From the NCBI GenBank assembly GCA_041890515.1, contig JASDWX010000035.1, forward strand, positions 1-64,000: a stretch of DNA of 64,000 nucleotides. Reading direction: 5' to 3'. This document shows, in pieces, positions 35,443-44,675 of the stretch (positions within the stretch are counted from its first letter, which is position 1; each line of letters opens with the position of its first letter). This DNA is from Colwellia_A sp041890515. GTDB taxonomy: Bacteria > Pseudomonadota > Gammaproteobacteria > Enterobacterales > Alteromonadaceae. The translations under genes were made by a program, and so were the position numbers. Below the pieces are notes generated by a model. The model worked only from the letters and a program-made list of their open reading frames with translations, searched no databases and was not told the DNA's origin.

Positions 35443-37225
35443 CAGCTTGCTCCTTTTTATTTTTTAACACGGGTTTAGCGTTATCAGACACTTTATCTTT
35501 ACGAATACTCGCTTCAGCAACACGTTTTCCATCTGGTGCGATATTTAGAACACGCAAAGCACCTTTCATCACTCTTGAAAAAACAGGTGCCGCCACTTCC
35601 TTACCGTGATAAAGATCCCCACCAGGTTCATTAATCACGACAACGACAACAATCTCAGGATTAGATATCGGCGCCATACCAGCAAACAAACCTACGTAAT
35701 CGTTACCATAACCGCCAGCGACCGCTTTAATTGATGTCCCTGTTTTACCACCTACGCGATAACCCTCTACTTTAGCTTGAGGCGTATGGTCATCAACAAC
35801 GCTTTCTAACATCGACACAATTTCTTGACTAGATTGCTGAGAAAAAATACGTTCATCTGCTAACGGTAAAGTATTAATCGTGCCTTTTTTAATGATAGTA
35901 AGCGGTTTTTTAACCCCGCCATTCGCTAACGTTGAATAAAACTTTGCAAGTTGTAATGGAGTCGTCGCAACACCATGCCCCCAAGATAAGGTGGCTAATT
36001 CAAATTTTGACCAACGTTGACGATCATGCATAATACCAGCACTTTCACCGACCAGGTCAACGCCAGTTTTTTCACCAAATCCTGCATCAAAAAACTTATC
36101 GAGTAAAAATGCTTTAGGCACTGAAAGGGCTAATTTGGTTGTGCCCATATTTGATGAATACACTAAAACATCCGTAATACTTAATTTTCCACGATTAATA
36201 GGGTCTCCGACTCGGCGGCCACCTAAGCGCATCCAACCAGGATTCGTATCTATAATGCTATTTGCTTTTGCTGAACCAAACTCTAAAGCGGTTAAAGCGG
36301 TTAAAGGCTTTAATGTTGAGCCGGGTTCGTAAAAATCAGTAATGGCACGATTTCGAAAACGATGAATAGCGGTATTTCGACGATTGTTAGGGTTATAAGA
36401 GGGGCTATTGACTAATGCTAGAATTTCGCCTGTATGAGCATTAGTTACCACAACAGAACCTGATGTCGCTTTAAATGCTTTTACTGCACCTTTGAGTTCT
36501 TTATAGGCAATGGCTTGAATACGTTGGTCAATACTTAAAACGATGTCTGTAGGCTGAGTAGATGCTTGTTCAGAAAGTATTTCAATTTTTCTCCCTTTTG
36601 CATCTTTTCGATATTTTTTGTTACCATCAGTACCCGTAAGTAATTGATCGTAGACATTTTCAACGCCTTCAATACCTTTATCATCTACATTGGTAAAACC
36701 TACAACATGGGCGCTAATTTCTCCAGAAGGATAAAAACGTTTCGACTCTTTGCGTAGATGTATACCGGGTATTTTTAACTCTTTAATATATTTTGCCATC
36801 GCAGGTGAGACTTTACGCTCAACATATACAAAACGTTTACCTGGGTTTTTGACAATACGAGAGGTTAACTTACTAACATCGCGTCCTAAAACATCAGCCA
36901 GTGCCTGCCAATGCTCTTTCATTGCTAGTGCATTATTTTCCATAACAATTTTAGGATCAGCCCATACCGTTTCTACGGGAACACTGATCGCGAGTTCAAG
37001 GCCGTTACGATCAACAATCGAACCACGTTGTACCGTATGAGCAGCGTTACGCAATGAACGCATGTCCCCTTGCCTCTTCAACATGTCAGGTTCAATAATT
37101 TGAATATATGCACTACGAGCCAGTAAACCTGCATAAATAAACACAATTAGGCCAACAACAACGTAAAAACGCCATGCCACCGAAATTTGCTGTTTATCAG
37201 GTTGTTTCTTCACTACTTTACTCAT
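35435..37225 (-). CDS. ftsI: Septal peptidoglycan transpeptidase FtsI (PBP3)
   Basis: A 596-aa class B penicillin-binding protein: a short cytoplasmic part, one membrane segment (about 19-40), a pedestal domain and a transpeptidase domain. The three catalytic motifs are present: SxxK in 'EPGSTLKPLTAL', SxN in 'VYSSNMGTT' and KTG in 'VGGKTGTSIKA'. It crosslinks septal wall with FtsW. It overlaps ftsL by 4 nt. Confidence 0.97.
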   Translation of the reverse strand: MSKVVKKQPDKQQISVAWRFYVVVGLIVFIYAGLLARSAYIQIIEPDMLKRQGDMRSLRNAAHTVQRGSIVDRNGLELAISVPVETVWADPKIVMENNALAMKEHWQALADVLGRDVSKLTSRIVKNPGKRFVYVERKVSPAMAKYIKELKIPGIHLRKESKRFYPSGEISAHVVGFTNVDDKGIEGVENVYDQLLTGTDGNKKYRKDAKGRKIEILSEQASTQPTDIVLSIDQRIQAIAYKELKGAVKAFKATSGSVVVTNAHTGEILALVNSPSYNPNNRRNTAIHRFRNRAITDFYEPGSTLKPLTALTALEFGSAKANSIIDTNPGWMRLGGRRVGDPINRGKLSITDVLVYSSNMGTTKLALSVPKAFLLDKFFDAGFGEKTGVDLVGESAGIMHDRQRWSKFELATLSWGHGVATTPLQLAKFYSTLANGGVKKPLTIIKKGTINTLPLADERIFSQQSSQEIVSMLESVVDDHTPQAKVEGYRVGGKTGTSIKAVAGGYGNDYVGLFAGMAPISNPEIVVVVVINEPGGDLYHGKEVAAPVFSRVMKGALRVLNIAPDGKRVAEASIRKDKVSDNAKPVLKNKKEQADA

Positions 37226-37536
37226 TGTTGATTAATAATGACTTCCGAATTAATATTCGGTCTTTTCATCTGTAATAATTTTCTAGCTTTGGTTTCTATC
37301 GTACTGTGCTCTGCTAAGCTGTTTTGCTCTAACACTAAATTTCGCCATTCAATATCGAGTTCATCTCGTTCTGTTAATAGAACTTCCAAACCACTCGTGG
37401 TTTGGCGATTTAAATGGGTAAAATAAATCACCGAAAATGCCGATATCACTACCATTATTAACAACAAATATATGAATATGTGTCGTTGAATATCGTGCAA
37501 AACATCTAATGGTAGCGACATTTTCGAATTAGCCAT
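37222..37536 (-). CDS. ftsL: Cell division protein FtsL
   Basis: A 104-aa bitopic protein with a short cytoplasmic N-terminus, one membrane segment (about 18-40) and a periplasmic coiled-coil-like helix ending in 'ETKARKLLQMKRPN'. It forms the FtsQLB complex that activates FtsWI. Position between rsmH and ftsI is diagnostic even though sequence conservation is low. Confidence 0.93.
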   Translation of the reverse strand: MANSKMSLPLDVLHDIQRHIFIYLLLIMVVISAFSVIYFTHLNRQTTSGLEVLLTERDELDIEWRNLVLEQNSLAEHSTIETKARKLLQMKRPNINSEVIINQQ

Positions 37537-37552
37537 AATTATAATAGCCGCA

Positions 37553-38494
37553 TTAATGCGCCAATCTCATTGCAACCCGCATAACTGAACTTCGTGAACG
37601 TTTGTTTTCTTCAACCTCACTTTCACTCGGCTTCAACCGACGACCAATAAGCTCTAACTTTTTACCTTTATTTAATTCTTCTTCACTAATGGGTAAACCA
37701 CGGGGTACTTTTCTCCCTTGCGAATGCTTTTTCATGAATTGTTTAACGAGACGATCTTCCAAAGAATGAAAACTGATCACGACTAAGCGACCATTTTCAG
37801 CAAGTACCGATAGCGACGAAGCAAGTACTTTCTCAATTTGCTCTAATTCACTATTGATATAAATACGAATGGCTTGGAAGCTACGTGTCGCTGGGTGTTT
37901 CTTTATTTCACGTTGAGGTGCTGTGGTTTTGATTATTTTGGCTAATTGGCCTGTACGCGTATAAGGTGTTTCTTCACGTGTATCAACAATAGCGTTAGCA
38001 ATTCGCCAAGCGTGCTTTTCTTCACCAAAGGTGCGTAATACCCACGTAATATCTTCAACATCGGCAACTGCAATCCATTCAGCAGCGGTTTGACCACGAG
38101 AAGTATCCATACGCATATCGAGTGGACCATCATTCATAAAACTAAAGCCACGTTCAGCTTCGTCTAATTGTGGAGAAGACACACCTAGATCCAGTAAAAT
38201 ACCGTCAACTTTTTCAAGTAACTGGTGTTTTTCTGCAATATTTTCTAGATCAGCAAAACCTTCGTGTTCAATAGCAAAGCGCGCATCATCAGCAAACTTT
38301 TCAGCCGCTTTAATCGCAGTAAGATCACGATCAATGGCAATAAGGCGTCCATTTTCAGAGAGTTGAGAAAGAATAAGGGCTGAATGACCACCTCGACCAA
38401 AAGTACAGTCGATGTAAGTGCCATCGGGTTTAATAGCGAGTCCGGTAACTGCTTCGTCAAGCAATACCGATATATGTGACGTATCTAATTTCAT
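37553..38494 (-). CDS. rsmH: 16S rRNA m4C1402 methyltransferase RsmH
   Basis: A SAM-dependent methyltransferase acting on C1402 of 16S rRNA. The SAM motif is 'YIDCTFGRGGHSALILSQL', with 'GILLDLGVSSPQLDEAERGF' and 'RVLA'-type C-terminal blocks including 'VVISFHSLEDRLVKQFM'. The frame opens at a TTG (38524), but ATG 38494 ('MKLDTSHISVLLDEAV') matches the family start. Confidence 0.96.
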   Translation of the reverse strand: MKLDTSHISVLLDEAVTGLAIKPDGTYIDCTFGRGGHSALILSQLSENGRLIAIDRDLTAIKAAEKFADDARFAIEHEGFADLENIAEKHQLLEKVDGILLDLGVSSPQLDEAERGFSFMNDGPLDMRMDTSRGQTAAEWIAVADVEDITWVLRTFGEEKHAWRIANAIVDTREETPYTRTGQLAKIIKTTAPQREIKKHPATRSFQAIRIYINSELEQIEKVLASSLSVLAENGRLVVISFHSLEDRLVKQFMKKHSQGRKVPRGLPISEEELNKGKKLELIGRRLKPSESEVEENKRSRSSVMRVAMRLAH

Positions 38495-38581
38495 TTTGGG
38501 TAACACCAAGTTACGTAATACCAAGGGATCAATTTGGTATTGGGTTTATTGACTATTCTTTAGTCGTTTTTTCTTATCTAT

Positions 38582-39040
38582 TTAGAGTGATAAATCTAAC
38601 AAGCGTTCAGTCAGTTCAATTTCGCCCGACTGAATTTGGCTAATGCCTTTTTGCATTTGCGCCTGCCATGCACTTTCACTCCAAATTTCAAATTTTTTCA
38701 ATTGTCCAACTAGCATGACACTTTTTTCTAAGTTGGCATGCTGACGCAACGGACCATTTATTAATAAGCGACCACTCTTATCAATCTCACAATCTGAAGC
38801 ATTACCTAAAAGGACTTGCTGTAACAATCGCTCTTGTGGATTCATGCTTGATAAACTACACAATTTTAATTCTATTTCTTCCCATTCAGGAAGCGGGTAA
38901 AGCAGTAGGCAGGGATGCTGGATATCTACGGTACAAACCATTTTTCCTTGGCAATCAGCAAATAGCTCATCGCGGTACTTGGTAGGTACCGTAATTCTAT
39001 TTTTACTGTCGAGCGTAATCGCGCTAGTGCCTCTGAACAT
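38582..39040 (-). CDS. mraZ: Transcriptional regulator MraZ
   Basis: First gene of the dcw operon; a DNA-binding protein with two AbrB-like repeats that represses this operon. The true start is ATG 39040, giving 'MFRGTSAITLDSKNRITVPTKYRD' (shown in part) and a 152-aa protein; the longer frame to 39100 would run through the operator. Repeats show the DxxxR signature ('DSKNRITVP', 'DKSGRLLIN'). Its own binding boxes lie at 39074-39098. Confidence 0.96.
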   Translation of the reverse strand: MFRGTSAITLDSKNRITVPTKYRDELFADCQGKMVCTVDIQHPCLLLYPLPEWEEIELKLCSLSSMNPQERLLQQVLLGNASDCEIDKSGRLLINGPLRQHANLEKSVMLVGQLKKFEIWSESAWQAQMQKGISQIQSGEIELTERLLDLSL

Positions 39041-39073
39041 AATCCTGCTTATTATTTTAGTAATCGTTGAAGA

Positions 39074-39105
39074 TCCACTAATACCCACTAATTCCCACAA
39101 TGATA
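39074..39105 (-). promoter_or_regulatory. MraZ operator: three GTGG(G/A) boxes at 10-bp spacing, next to a -10 element
   Basis: On the minus strand GTGGG, GTGGG and GTGGA occur at 39098-39094, 39088-39084 and 39078-39074, spaced exactly 10 bp. This matches the known MraZ target (TGGGN direct repeats separated by 5 nt). TATCAT at 39105-39100 directly upstream is a plausible -10; no convincing -35 at ideal spacing was found. Binding here would block the start of dcw transcription. Confidence 0.85.
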
Positions 39106-39574
39106 CAGTTTAGAGAGAAAAGTAAAGTCATGTCAAGCAAATATTTGTTTAAATGATCTGGCGGAACACCAATAAAATTAAGGCTTTTAGCAAAGCTGAT
39201 GAATTTGTGGGGTTTTGTGGATCGTCACCCCATAATATGGTCAAAAATTAAATTATTTGACTGTTTTTGAAGAAAATATGCTGGTTTTGGTGTCACAAGT
39301 GGATGCCCAGAAGCGTGAAACTCCTACAGCCCGCAATTTTACTCAAAGGCAAAATTATGAACAGGTATTTTGTGATCTTTTAATATAAATTAATTTACTG
39401 TTCATATATACAAGCTACAAATAAACACTAGTAATTTTCAGACTCATGAAGTTCTTGTGATTTTTAGTTTCAGTAGGGTTAGTATTGGCTAATAACTTCC
39501 CTTCATCCATTATATATTGGTTTATAGGAATTAAGTCAGATACAAAGTGAGCTAGTTAGGATTAATTTTCTTGA
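39106..39574. other. Gene-free junction between the dcw operon and the accessory island
   Basis: About 470 nt with no ORF of conviction on either strand. It holds the upstream part of the dcw promoter region and the unmarked left boundary of the phosphorothioation island. No tRNA, RNase P RNA, attachment site or terminator was recognised. Confidence 0.5.
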
Positions 39575-40161
39575 TTAAAGTGATAAAATGAATAAAGTCC
39601 AATAAGCATTGTGTGCACTATTTTTATCGACTCCCCCATCAACTATCCTCACCTCAAATCCGAGATTTTTAGCTGTATTAATAAAAACAGGAGATAATTT
39701 ATAAGCAAGATTATCTTCCAAATCTTCTTTGAATGTTATTATTATTTTTCCATTGGCGCATAATAATTAAGATAACCTTTTTAAAGCCACTATTTGATCT
39801 TCAGGCGATAGAAACATTAATATAGCGGTTGCAGCTATAAGGTCGAAGTAGGAAGTATGTTCTTGAGAAATTAAATTTGGAAGTTCATCTTCTATCCAAT
39901 TAACTTTATTCAAATAATCTTTCGTTTTAGCATAACTTATCATGTTAGATGAAAAGTCAATTGCAGTTACCTCCGCCCCCTGTGAAGCATAATATAAAGC
40001 ATCACTACCACTACCACTACCAACATCTAAAACTTTAAGCCCTTGAAAATTTAAGTTGTTATCCAACTTTTGTGAATATCTTCAGTATCATAAAAATTAT
40101 AACGCTTCACTAAGCTTCTATAATTGTTTTCAAAGTAGCTGCTAGGGTTGATTTTATTCAT
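39575..40161 (-). pseudogene. Class I SAM-dependent methyltransferase, inactivated
   Basis: Leftward frame starting at ATG 40161 ('MNKINPSSYFENNYRSLVKR'), followed by a frameshift near 40075 in an A run. It then continues with the SAM-binding motif 'VLDVGSGSGSDALYYASQG' and 'AEVTAIDFSSNM'. An in-frame TAA at 39767-39769 (probably CAA originally) interrupts '...ALKRLS'; the same frame then continues for 63 codons ('CANGKIIITFKEDLEDNLAY'...) to TAA 39575-39577. Two independent lesions mark it as dead. It was the third gene after the desulfurase and the SLATT-like gene. Substrate unknown. Confidence 0.8.
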
Positions 40162-40665
40162 TCATTTATATCAATATCGAAAGGAACTCTTTTCATATTT
40201 TTCATGAGTAAGCTTGCTTCATTAAAATCTTTATCTGAAGGTTCTTCAGAGCCATACTTAGCTGTTTCAAACATTTCTTCCAACGATCTTAATAAATATT
40301 TTTTTTCATCTGATGTGATATGTGGATTATTTCCCCTACGAGCTTTTTGGGCAATACTGGCATAAAGGCTTCTTGCATACTTATGAGAAAGAATTACTTT
40401 TTTAAACTTTTGAGCTGGTCCTATCAATGTTAAAAATAAAGCACCTAAACTGCCAACTAGTAAAATAGTAGCTAAGTAATTTACCCAAGGGCAGAATAAA
40501 GGCACTACCAATTGGTATCAAAATAAAAATGGCAACTATAGCATCTATCCAAAAAGCTTTACGCTCCGATTTTCTTGAAGAAATTAAATGTGCCATTGCA
40601 TTATGTCTAGCTCTAACCCATATATCACCGAATTTTTGTTTTTCTCTTTCTGTGAATTCTTCCAT
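40158..40665 (-). pseudogene. SLATT-like two-TM membrane protein, frameshifted
   Basis: ATG 40665, 16 nt after the dndA stop, with AAGGAA upstream. The first frame gives a soluble helix ('ARHNAMAHLISSRKSERKAF') and a first membrane segment ending 'IGSAFIL'. The frame then shifts near 40500 and the next frame supplies the second membrane segment 'WVNYLATILLVGSLGALFLT' and a cytoplasmic helical tail to 40158. Two adjacent TM helices after a basic helix and a helical tail resemble SLATT domains, pore-forming effector modules associated with bacterial defence systems. The family call is tentative; the frameshift is clear from the matched halves. Confidence 0.65.
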
Positions 40666-40680
40666 CAATATTTCCTTATA

Positions 40681-41805
40681 TTATAATAATGCTAATAAAC
40701 GTTTTGAGATAATATCTGTTGGTATAGTCTCGTTAAAGTGGCTCCACGACATTCTAATAGAACCATTCATCCTATCTTCATTCAAACCCATAGAAGAAAG
40801 AACATGTGAAGGCTTGTAGCTATTAGATGTACATGCTGAGCCATTTGAAACAGCAACAACCCCTTTAAGAACAACCATCGCAGCTTCGGAATTTATTCCG
40901 GGGATTGAAAAGTTCAAAACAAATGGAGATGTGTTTACTCCATTATATTCAGCACCCATTGTATCAAGTGTATTAATAAGTCCGTTTTTTAAATTTAAAG
41001 CATGCTCTTGCCACTTCTTTGAATTTTTTACAGCTAATTCACATGCTAGACCAAATCCTGCAATTAACTGTACAGGCAATGTTCCTGGCCTAAGCCCTTT
41101 TTCTTGTCCCCCTCCAAATTGAAGTGGTTTTAACGGTGGTCTTTCGAATCCTCTTTTTCTCATGATTAATGCACCAACACCTTTTGGAGCATAAACTTTA
41201 TGGCCACTGGCACTGATTAAATCAATTCTTTTATTTAGTAATTCGTTACTCAATTTACCAAAGCTTTGTGCTGCGTCTACATGAAAATACGCACTAGATG
41301 AGGCTAGAACTTTACAAACTTCAGTAATAGGTTGAATACAACCAGTTTCATTATTTACATGCATAATAGATACTAACAAAGTATCTTCACGAATTAATTC
41401 AGCTACATCGGCAGGGTTGATTACACCACTTTCATCAACTTCAATGTAAGAAACTTCAAACCCATTCTTAACTAAATGCTCAATTGGCTCTAATACTGCT
41501 TTATGTTCTATTTTGGTCGTTATAATGTGTCTTCTATTCTGTTGGATACCATTTTGCAACAACCCCAAAATAGCGATGTTATTACTCTCTGTTGCACCAC
41601 TAGTAAAAATCACTTCAGACTTATCAGCATCTACAACATTTGCAACTTGCGCTCTTGCTTTCTCTAAAGTTTTTTTAGCTTCAACGCCAAATTCATGTGT
41701 TCTACTTCCGGAATTCCCATATTCTTCAACCATTAGCCGATAAACTAAATCAGCTACGGGTTTTAGTACAGGGGTTGTAGCATTTGAATCAAGATAGGTA
41801 GTCAT
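40681..41805 (-). CDS. dndA: Cysteine desulfurase of the phosphorothioation system
   Basis: A PLP enzyme of the NifS/IscS type that mobilises sulfur from cysteine for DNA phosphorothioation. The PLP lysine is in 'SASGHKVYAPKG' (K203), and the catalytic persulfide Cys is in 'NGSACTSNSYKPSHV' (C325, numbering from ATG 41805). 'TSGATESNNIAI', 'HVDAAQSFGK' and 'LRPGTLPV' are family blocks. The frame opens at GTG 41835, but 'MTTYLDSNATTP' at 41805 is the usual N-terminus. It is divergent from dndB; two broken genes follow it. An IscS-like role in general metabolism cannot be excluded, but location favours DndA. Confidence 0.85.
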   Translation of the reverse strand: MTTYLDSNATTPVLKPVADLVYRLMVEEYGNSGSRTHEFGVEAKKTLEKARAQVANVVDADKSEVIFTSGATESNNIAILGLLQNGIQQNRRHIITTKIEHKAVLEPIEHLVKNGFEVSYIEVDESGVINPADVAELIREDTLLVSIMHVNNETGCIQPITEVCKVLASSSAYFHVDAAQSFGKLSNELLNKRIDLISASGHKVYAPKGVGALIMRKRGFERPPLKPLQFGGGQEKGLRPGTLPVQLIAGFGLACELAVKNSKKWQEHALNLKNGLINTLDTMGAEYNGVNTSPFVLNFSIPGINSEAAMVVLKGVVAVSNGSACTSNSYKPSHVLSSMGLNEDRMNGSIRMSWSHFNETIPTDIISKRLLALL

Positions 41806-41835
41806 TAAAAATTCCGTATTGAAAAAGTTAAACAC

Positions 41836-41886
41836 AAGACATAGAAACTATATTTGTGTATGATACGCTAAAAAGTTCGTACGAAC
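41836..41886 (+). promoter_or_regulatory. dndB promoter with TACG-N10-CGTA operator and GTTCGTACGAAC palindrome
   Basis: A candidate -35 AAGACA (41836-41841) and -10 TATGAT (41859-41864) are 17 bp apart. Overlapping the last base of the -10 is an exact TACG-N10-CGTA (41864-41881), the operator form I recall being reported for DptB (DndB) in Salmonella. A perfect 12-bp palindrome GTTCGTACGAAC covers 41875-41886, and a further ACGAAC half-site lies at 41901-41906. The region also serves the divergent dndA. Autorepression by DndB is the simplest reading. Confidence 0.7.
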
Positions 41887-41932
41887 AAAAACAAAAAACC
41901 ACGAACAAAATATTTATCAACCAAAGCGAATT

Positions 41933-43021
41933 ATGAATTCAATAATCTCCGGCACGTCATTCCCAGCAATTAAAGGTACTCAAGCAAACTCTGAGTATTA
42001 TACAGTTATGTGTCCTTTAAAAAGGCTAAAAAAAATATTTACTTTAGATGAGTCTCAATTTTCAGTAAATAAAAGAGCACAAAGGTTAATAAATGAAGCA
42101 CGCATTCCTGAAATAACTAATTATATTCTCGATCAAAGAGAAAAATATGTTTTTTCTTCTATCACTGCATGTATTGATGGTAACTGTGAATTTGTCTCAA
42201 TCGGTGATTCTAAGCATGAGCAACGAATTGGTACCTTGATAATTGATGAAGATGCCGAAATCTACATTACAGATGGTCAACATCGTAATGCTGCAATTTT
42301 AGAGGCTTTGAAAGAAGACCCATCATTAGCCAATGAAACAATATCAGTCGTGTTTTTCGCAAACAAGACCTTAGATGAAAGACAGAAAATATTTAAAGAC
42401 CTTAATTACTACTCAGTAAAAACAGATGGCTCATTAAGTATTACATATGATGACAAGCCTGATGCAATAGTCTCTAAAACAATTATTTTAGAAAGCCAAC
42501 GTTTAACAAAATTGGTTCATATGGAAACTAGCAACTTAGGCTCTCGATCAAAGAAATTAATAAGTCACAGTGCAGTTAATAGAGCGACAAAGCTCCTATG
42601 TGGCACCATCAACTATGACAACTATAAGAAATTTATCCCAATAGCCGCAAGTTACTGGGAGGAAGTTATCAAAAACATCCCTGCGTGGCTTTTGGTTTGT
42701 AAAGATGAAGTGTCCGGTGGTGAGCTTAGGGATGAGTCAATTCATGCGCATTCTGTAACTTTTCAAGCTTTAGGTATTGTTGGAAGATGGTTGTTAGAAA
42801 ATGATAAAAATTGGAAAAAAACCTTAAAAGAATTGAAGAAAATCAATTGGGATAAAGCCAATAAAAATTGGGAAGGTAGATGTGTCATAAATGGAAGTAT
42901 GCATAATAATCCAAAAGCTGCCCAATTAACGGCAATTAAAATTAAGTTGTTAATTGGATCTCAGTTAACAGATAAAGAACTATCGTCAGAAAATAAATTT
43001 ATAGAGCACAAAAATGGATAA
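41933..43021 (+). CDS. dndB: DndB, DGQHR-domain regulator of DNA phosphorothioation
   Basis: A 362-aa protein with the DGQHR signature in 'IYITDGQHRNAAILEAL' (about residue 113) and the later 'KIFKDLNYYSVKTDGSL'. DndB is not needed for sulfur insertion but controls dnd expression and modification frequency. It is first in dndBCDE and its stop overlaps dndC by 8 nt. Length is normal for the family. The candidate operator at 41864-41881 lies just upstream. Confidence 0.92.
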   Translation: MNSIISGTSFPAIKGTQANSEYYTVMCPLKRLKKIFTLDESQFSVNKRAQRLINEARIPEITNYILDQREKYVFSSITACIDGNCEFVSIGDSKHEQRIGTLIIDEDAEIYITDGQHRNAAILEALKEDPSLANETISVVFFANKTLDERQKIFKDLNYYSVKTDGSLSITYDDKPDAIVSKTIILESQRLTKLVHMETSNLGSRSKKLISHSAVNRATKLLCGTINYDNYKKFIPIAASYWEEVIKNIPAWLLVCKDEVSGGELRDESIHAHSVTFQALGIVGRWLLENDKNWKKTLKELKKINWDKANKNWEGRCVINGSMHNNPKAAQLTAIKIKLLIGSQLTDKELSSENKFIEHKNG

Positions 43022-44675
43022 TACTTTAGAACAGCAGCACTCATCTGCTTTCTTAGCCAAAGGCTTAAAAGAAACTCTACGTGAATCGATTGATCATGTT
43101 AAAACACTTTATAAAAGTGACCAAATACCTTGGGTGATTGGTTATAGTGGAGGTAAAGACTCAACAGCTATTTTGCAGTTAATTTGGTATGCATTACAAG
43201 AACTCAAAGAAGAAGGTTTGACTAATAAAAAAGTTCATGTAATCAGTACCGACACGTTAGTTGAAAATCCAATAGTAGCTATATGGGTTGGCAAGTCGCT
43301 AAGCAAAATGTCAGAACAAGCAAAAGAACAAGACTTGCCAATTACTCCTCACCGTTTAACCCCTGAAGTTAAAGACCGATTTTGGGTTAACCTTATTGGT
43401 AAAGGATACCCTGCACCTCGTTATAAATTTAGGTGGTGTACAGATCGATTAAAAATATCTCCTTCTAATACATTCATTCAAAACATGGCAAATAAAAATG
43501 GAGAAGCTATTTTAGTGCTAGGCACGCGTAAAGCAGAAAGCACTGCTCGTGCAGCGGTGATGGATAAATTCGAAAAATCAGAAACTAATACTCGAAAAGC
43601 CTTAGGGTTAACTGAGAATGGTTCATTAGATCGTGTATGGGTTTACACCCCTATTGCTAGTTGGAGTAATGATGATGTTTGGGTTTACCTAAATAGCGTC
43701 AAAAACCCTTGGGGCTTTCCAAATCATGATTTGATGGGCATGTATCAAGGAGCTACTGATGGTGGTGAGTGTCCATTAGTAGTAGACCAAAGCACGCAAA
43801 GTTGTGGTGACAGCAGGTTTGGTTGTTATGTTTGTACTATGGTTTCTGAAGACAAGTCGATGAATGCCATGATCGCTAACGATGAAGAAAAAGAATGGAT
43901 GTACCCACTTGTTTCTCTCCGGAATGAGATCGAAGTAAACGATTCGAACAAGCAAAAAAAGATTGAAAAACTTACTAGGGATAAAGGCAATCGTGATTTT
44001 AGGCGAATGAAAGGTAATTTAACAGTCCATATTTCTAAACATGGTGCTGATTTAGTTCCTGGTCCATACATACAAAGCTTTAGAGAACATTTACTTAAGA
44101 AAGTATTAGAAGCACAGGTTGCTGTTCAAAAATTAGGTCCCGAAGAAGTAAGAAATCTTGAGCTATTACCACTAGAAGACTTAGAAGAAATAAGACGGAT
44201 CTGGCTTGAAGAGAAACATGAAGCTGAAGATAGCGTCCCCAAAATATATGAATTGGCTATAAATAAAAAATATCCTGGAAAGGCTCGTGCTCACCACCCT
44301 ATTTTAAATTTAGACGTACTTCAAAAGTTAAAAAGTCATTGTACCGAGCAAGGTGATCCTGATGGATTGTTATATCAACAAATTCGTTCAGTTATGTCTA
44401 TTGCCAACAAACACCGCAACCAATTACGTAGAGCAAAGCTTGCAGATGAACTAAATTCAAGCCTTGATAAAGGTGCATTTAGTACTTTATTTGAAGCAAA
44501 AAAATTTGCACTTGAGCGGGAGCGTCACCGTTTACAAATCCAGTTAAGCAATTCAACTGCTCTAACAGAAGAAGAGAAAGAAGAAATTAATACCAAAATA
44601 ATTATGGTTACCAAATCAATTAAAGAAGAGGGTTTCAGTTCACTAATAATTGAAACTGAAGAGGTTCTAGACTAA
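43014..44675 (+). CDS. dndC: DndC, ATP pyrophosphatase/iron-sulfur protein for sulfur transfer
   Basis: A 553-aa PAPS-reductase-like protein. The PP-loop is 'GYSGGKDST' at about 43-51, and 'DKFEKSETNTRKALGL' and 'ASWSNDDVWVYL' are typical of DndC. Cysteines suited to the [4Fe-4S] cluster are C142 ('RWCTDR'), C253, C264, C271 and C274 (GGEC, TQSC, FGC, YVC). The C-terminal third is helical and charged. It activates DNA backbone phosphates using ATP and receives sulfur from DndA. Ends in a TAATG overlap with dndD. Confidence 0.94.
   Translation: MDNTLEQQHSSAFLAKGLKETLRESIDHVKTLYKSDQIPWVIGYSGGKDSTAILQLIWYALQELKEEGLTNKKVHVISTDTLVENPIVAIWVGKSLSKMSEQAKEQDLPITPHRLTPEVKDRFWVNLIGKGYPAPRYKFRWCTDRLKISPSNTFIQNMANKNGEAILVLGTRKAESTARAAVMDKFEKSETNTRKALGLTENGSLDRVWVYTPIASWSNDDVWVYLNSVKNPWGFPNHDLMGMYQGATDGGECPLVVDQSTQSCGDSRFGCYVCTMVSEDKSMNAMIANDEEKEWMYPLVSLRNEIEVNDSNKQKKIEKLTRDKGNRDFRRMKGNLTVHISKHGADLVPGPYIQSFREHLLKKVLEAQVAVQKLGPEEVRNLELLPLEDLEEIRRIWLEEKHEAEDSVPKIYELAINKKYPGKARAHHPILNLDVLQKLKSHCTEQGDPDGLLYQQIRSVMSIANKHRNQLRRAKLADELNSSLDKGAFSTLFEAKKFALERERHRLQIQLSNSTALTEEEKEEINTKIIMVTKSIKEEGFSSLIIETEEVLD

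Noticed and set aside
39205..39220. Fourth MraZ box (GTGGGG)
   Set aside because: It lies over 100 bp away from the 10-bp phased set and on the opposite strand orientation, so it is probably chance.
39106..39574. RNase P RNA or tRNA upstream of mraZ
   Set aside because: No conserved RNase P core or tRNA arms could be found on either strand.
40681..41805. Housekeeping IscS
   Set aside because: No iscR, iscU or hsc genes nearby; divergent linkage to dndB favours DndA.
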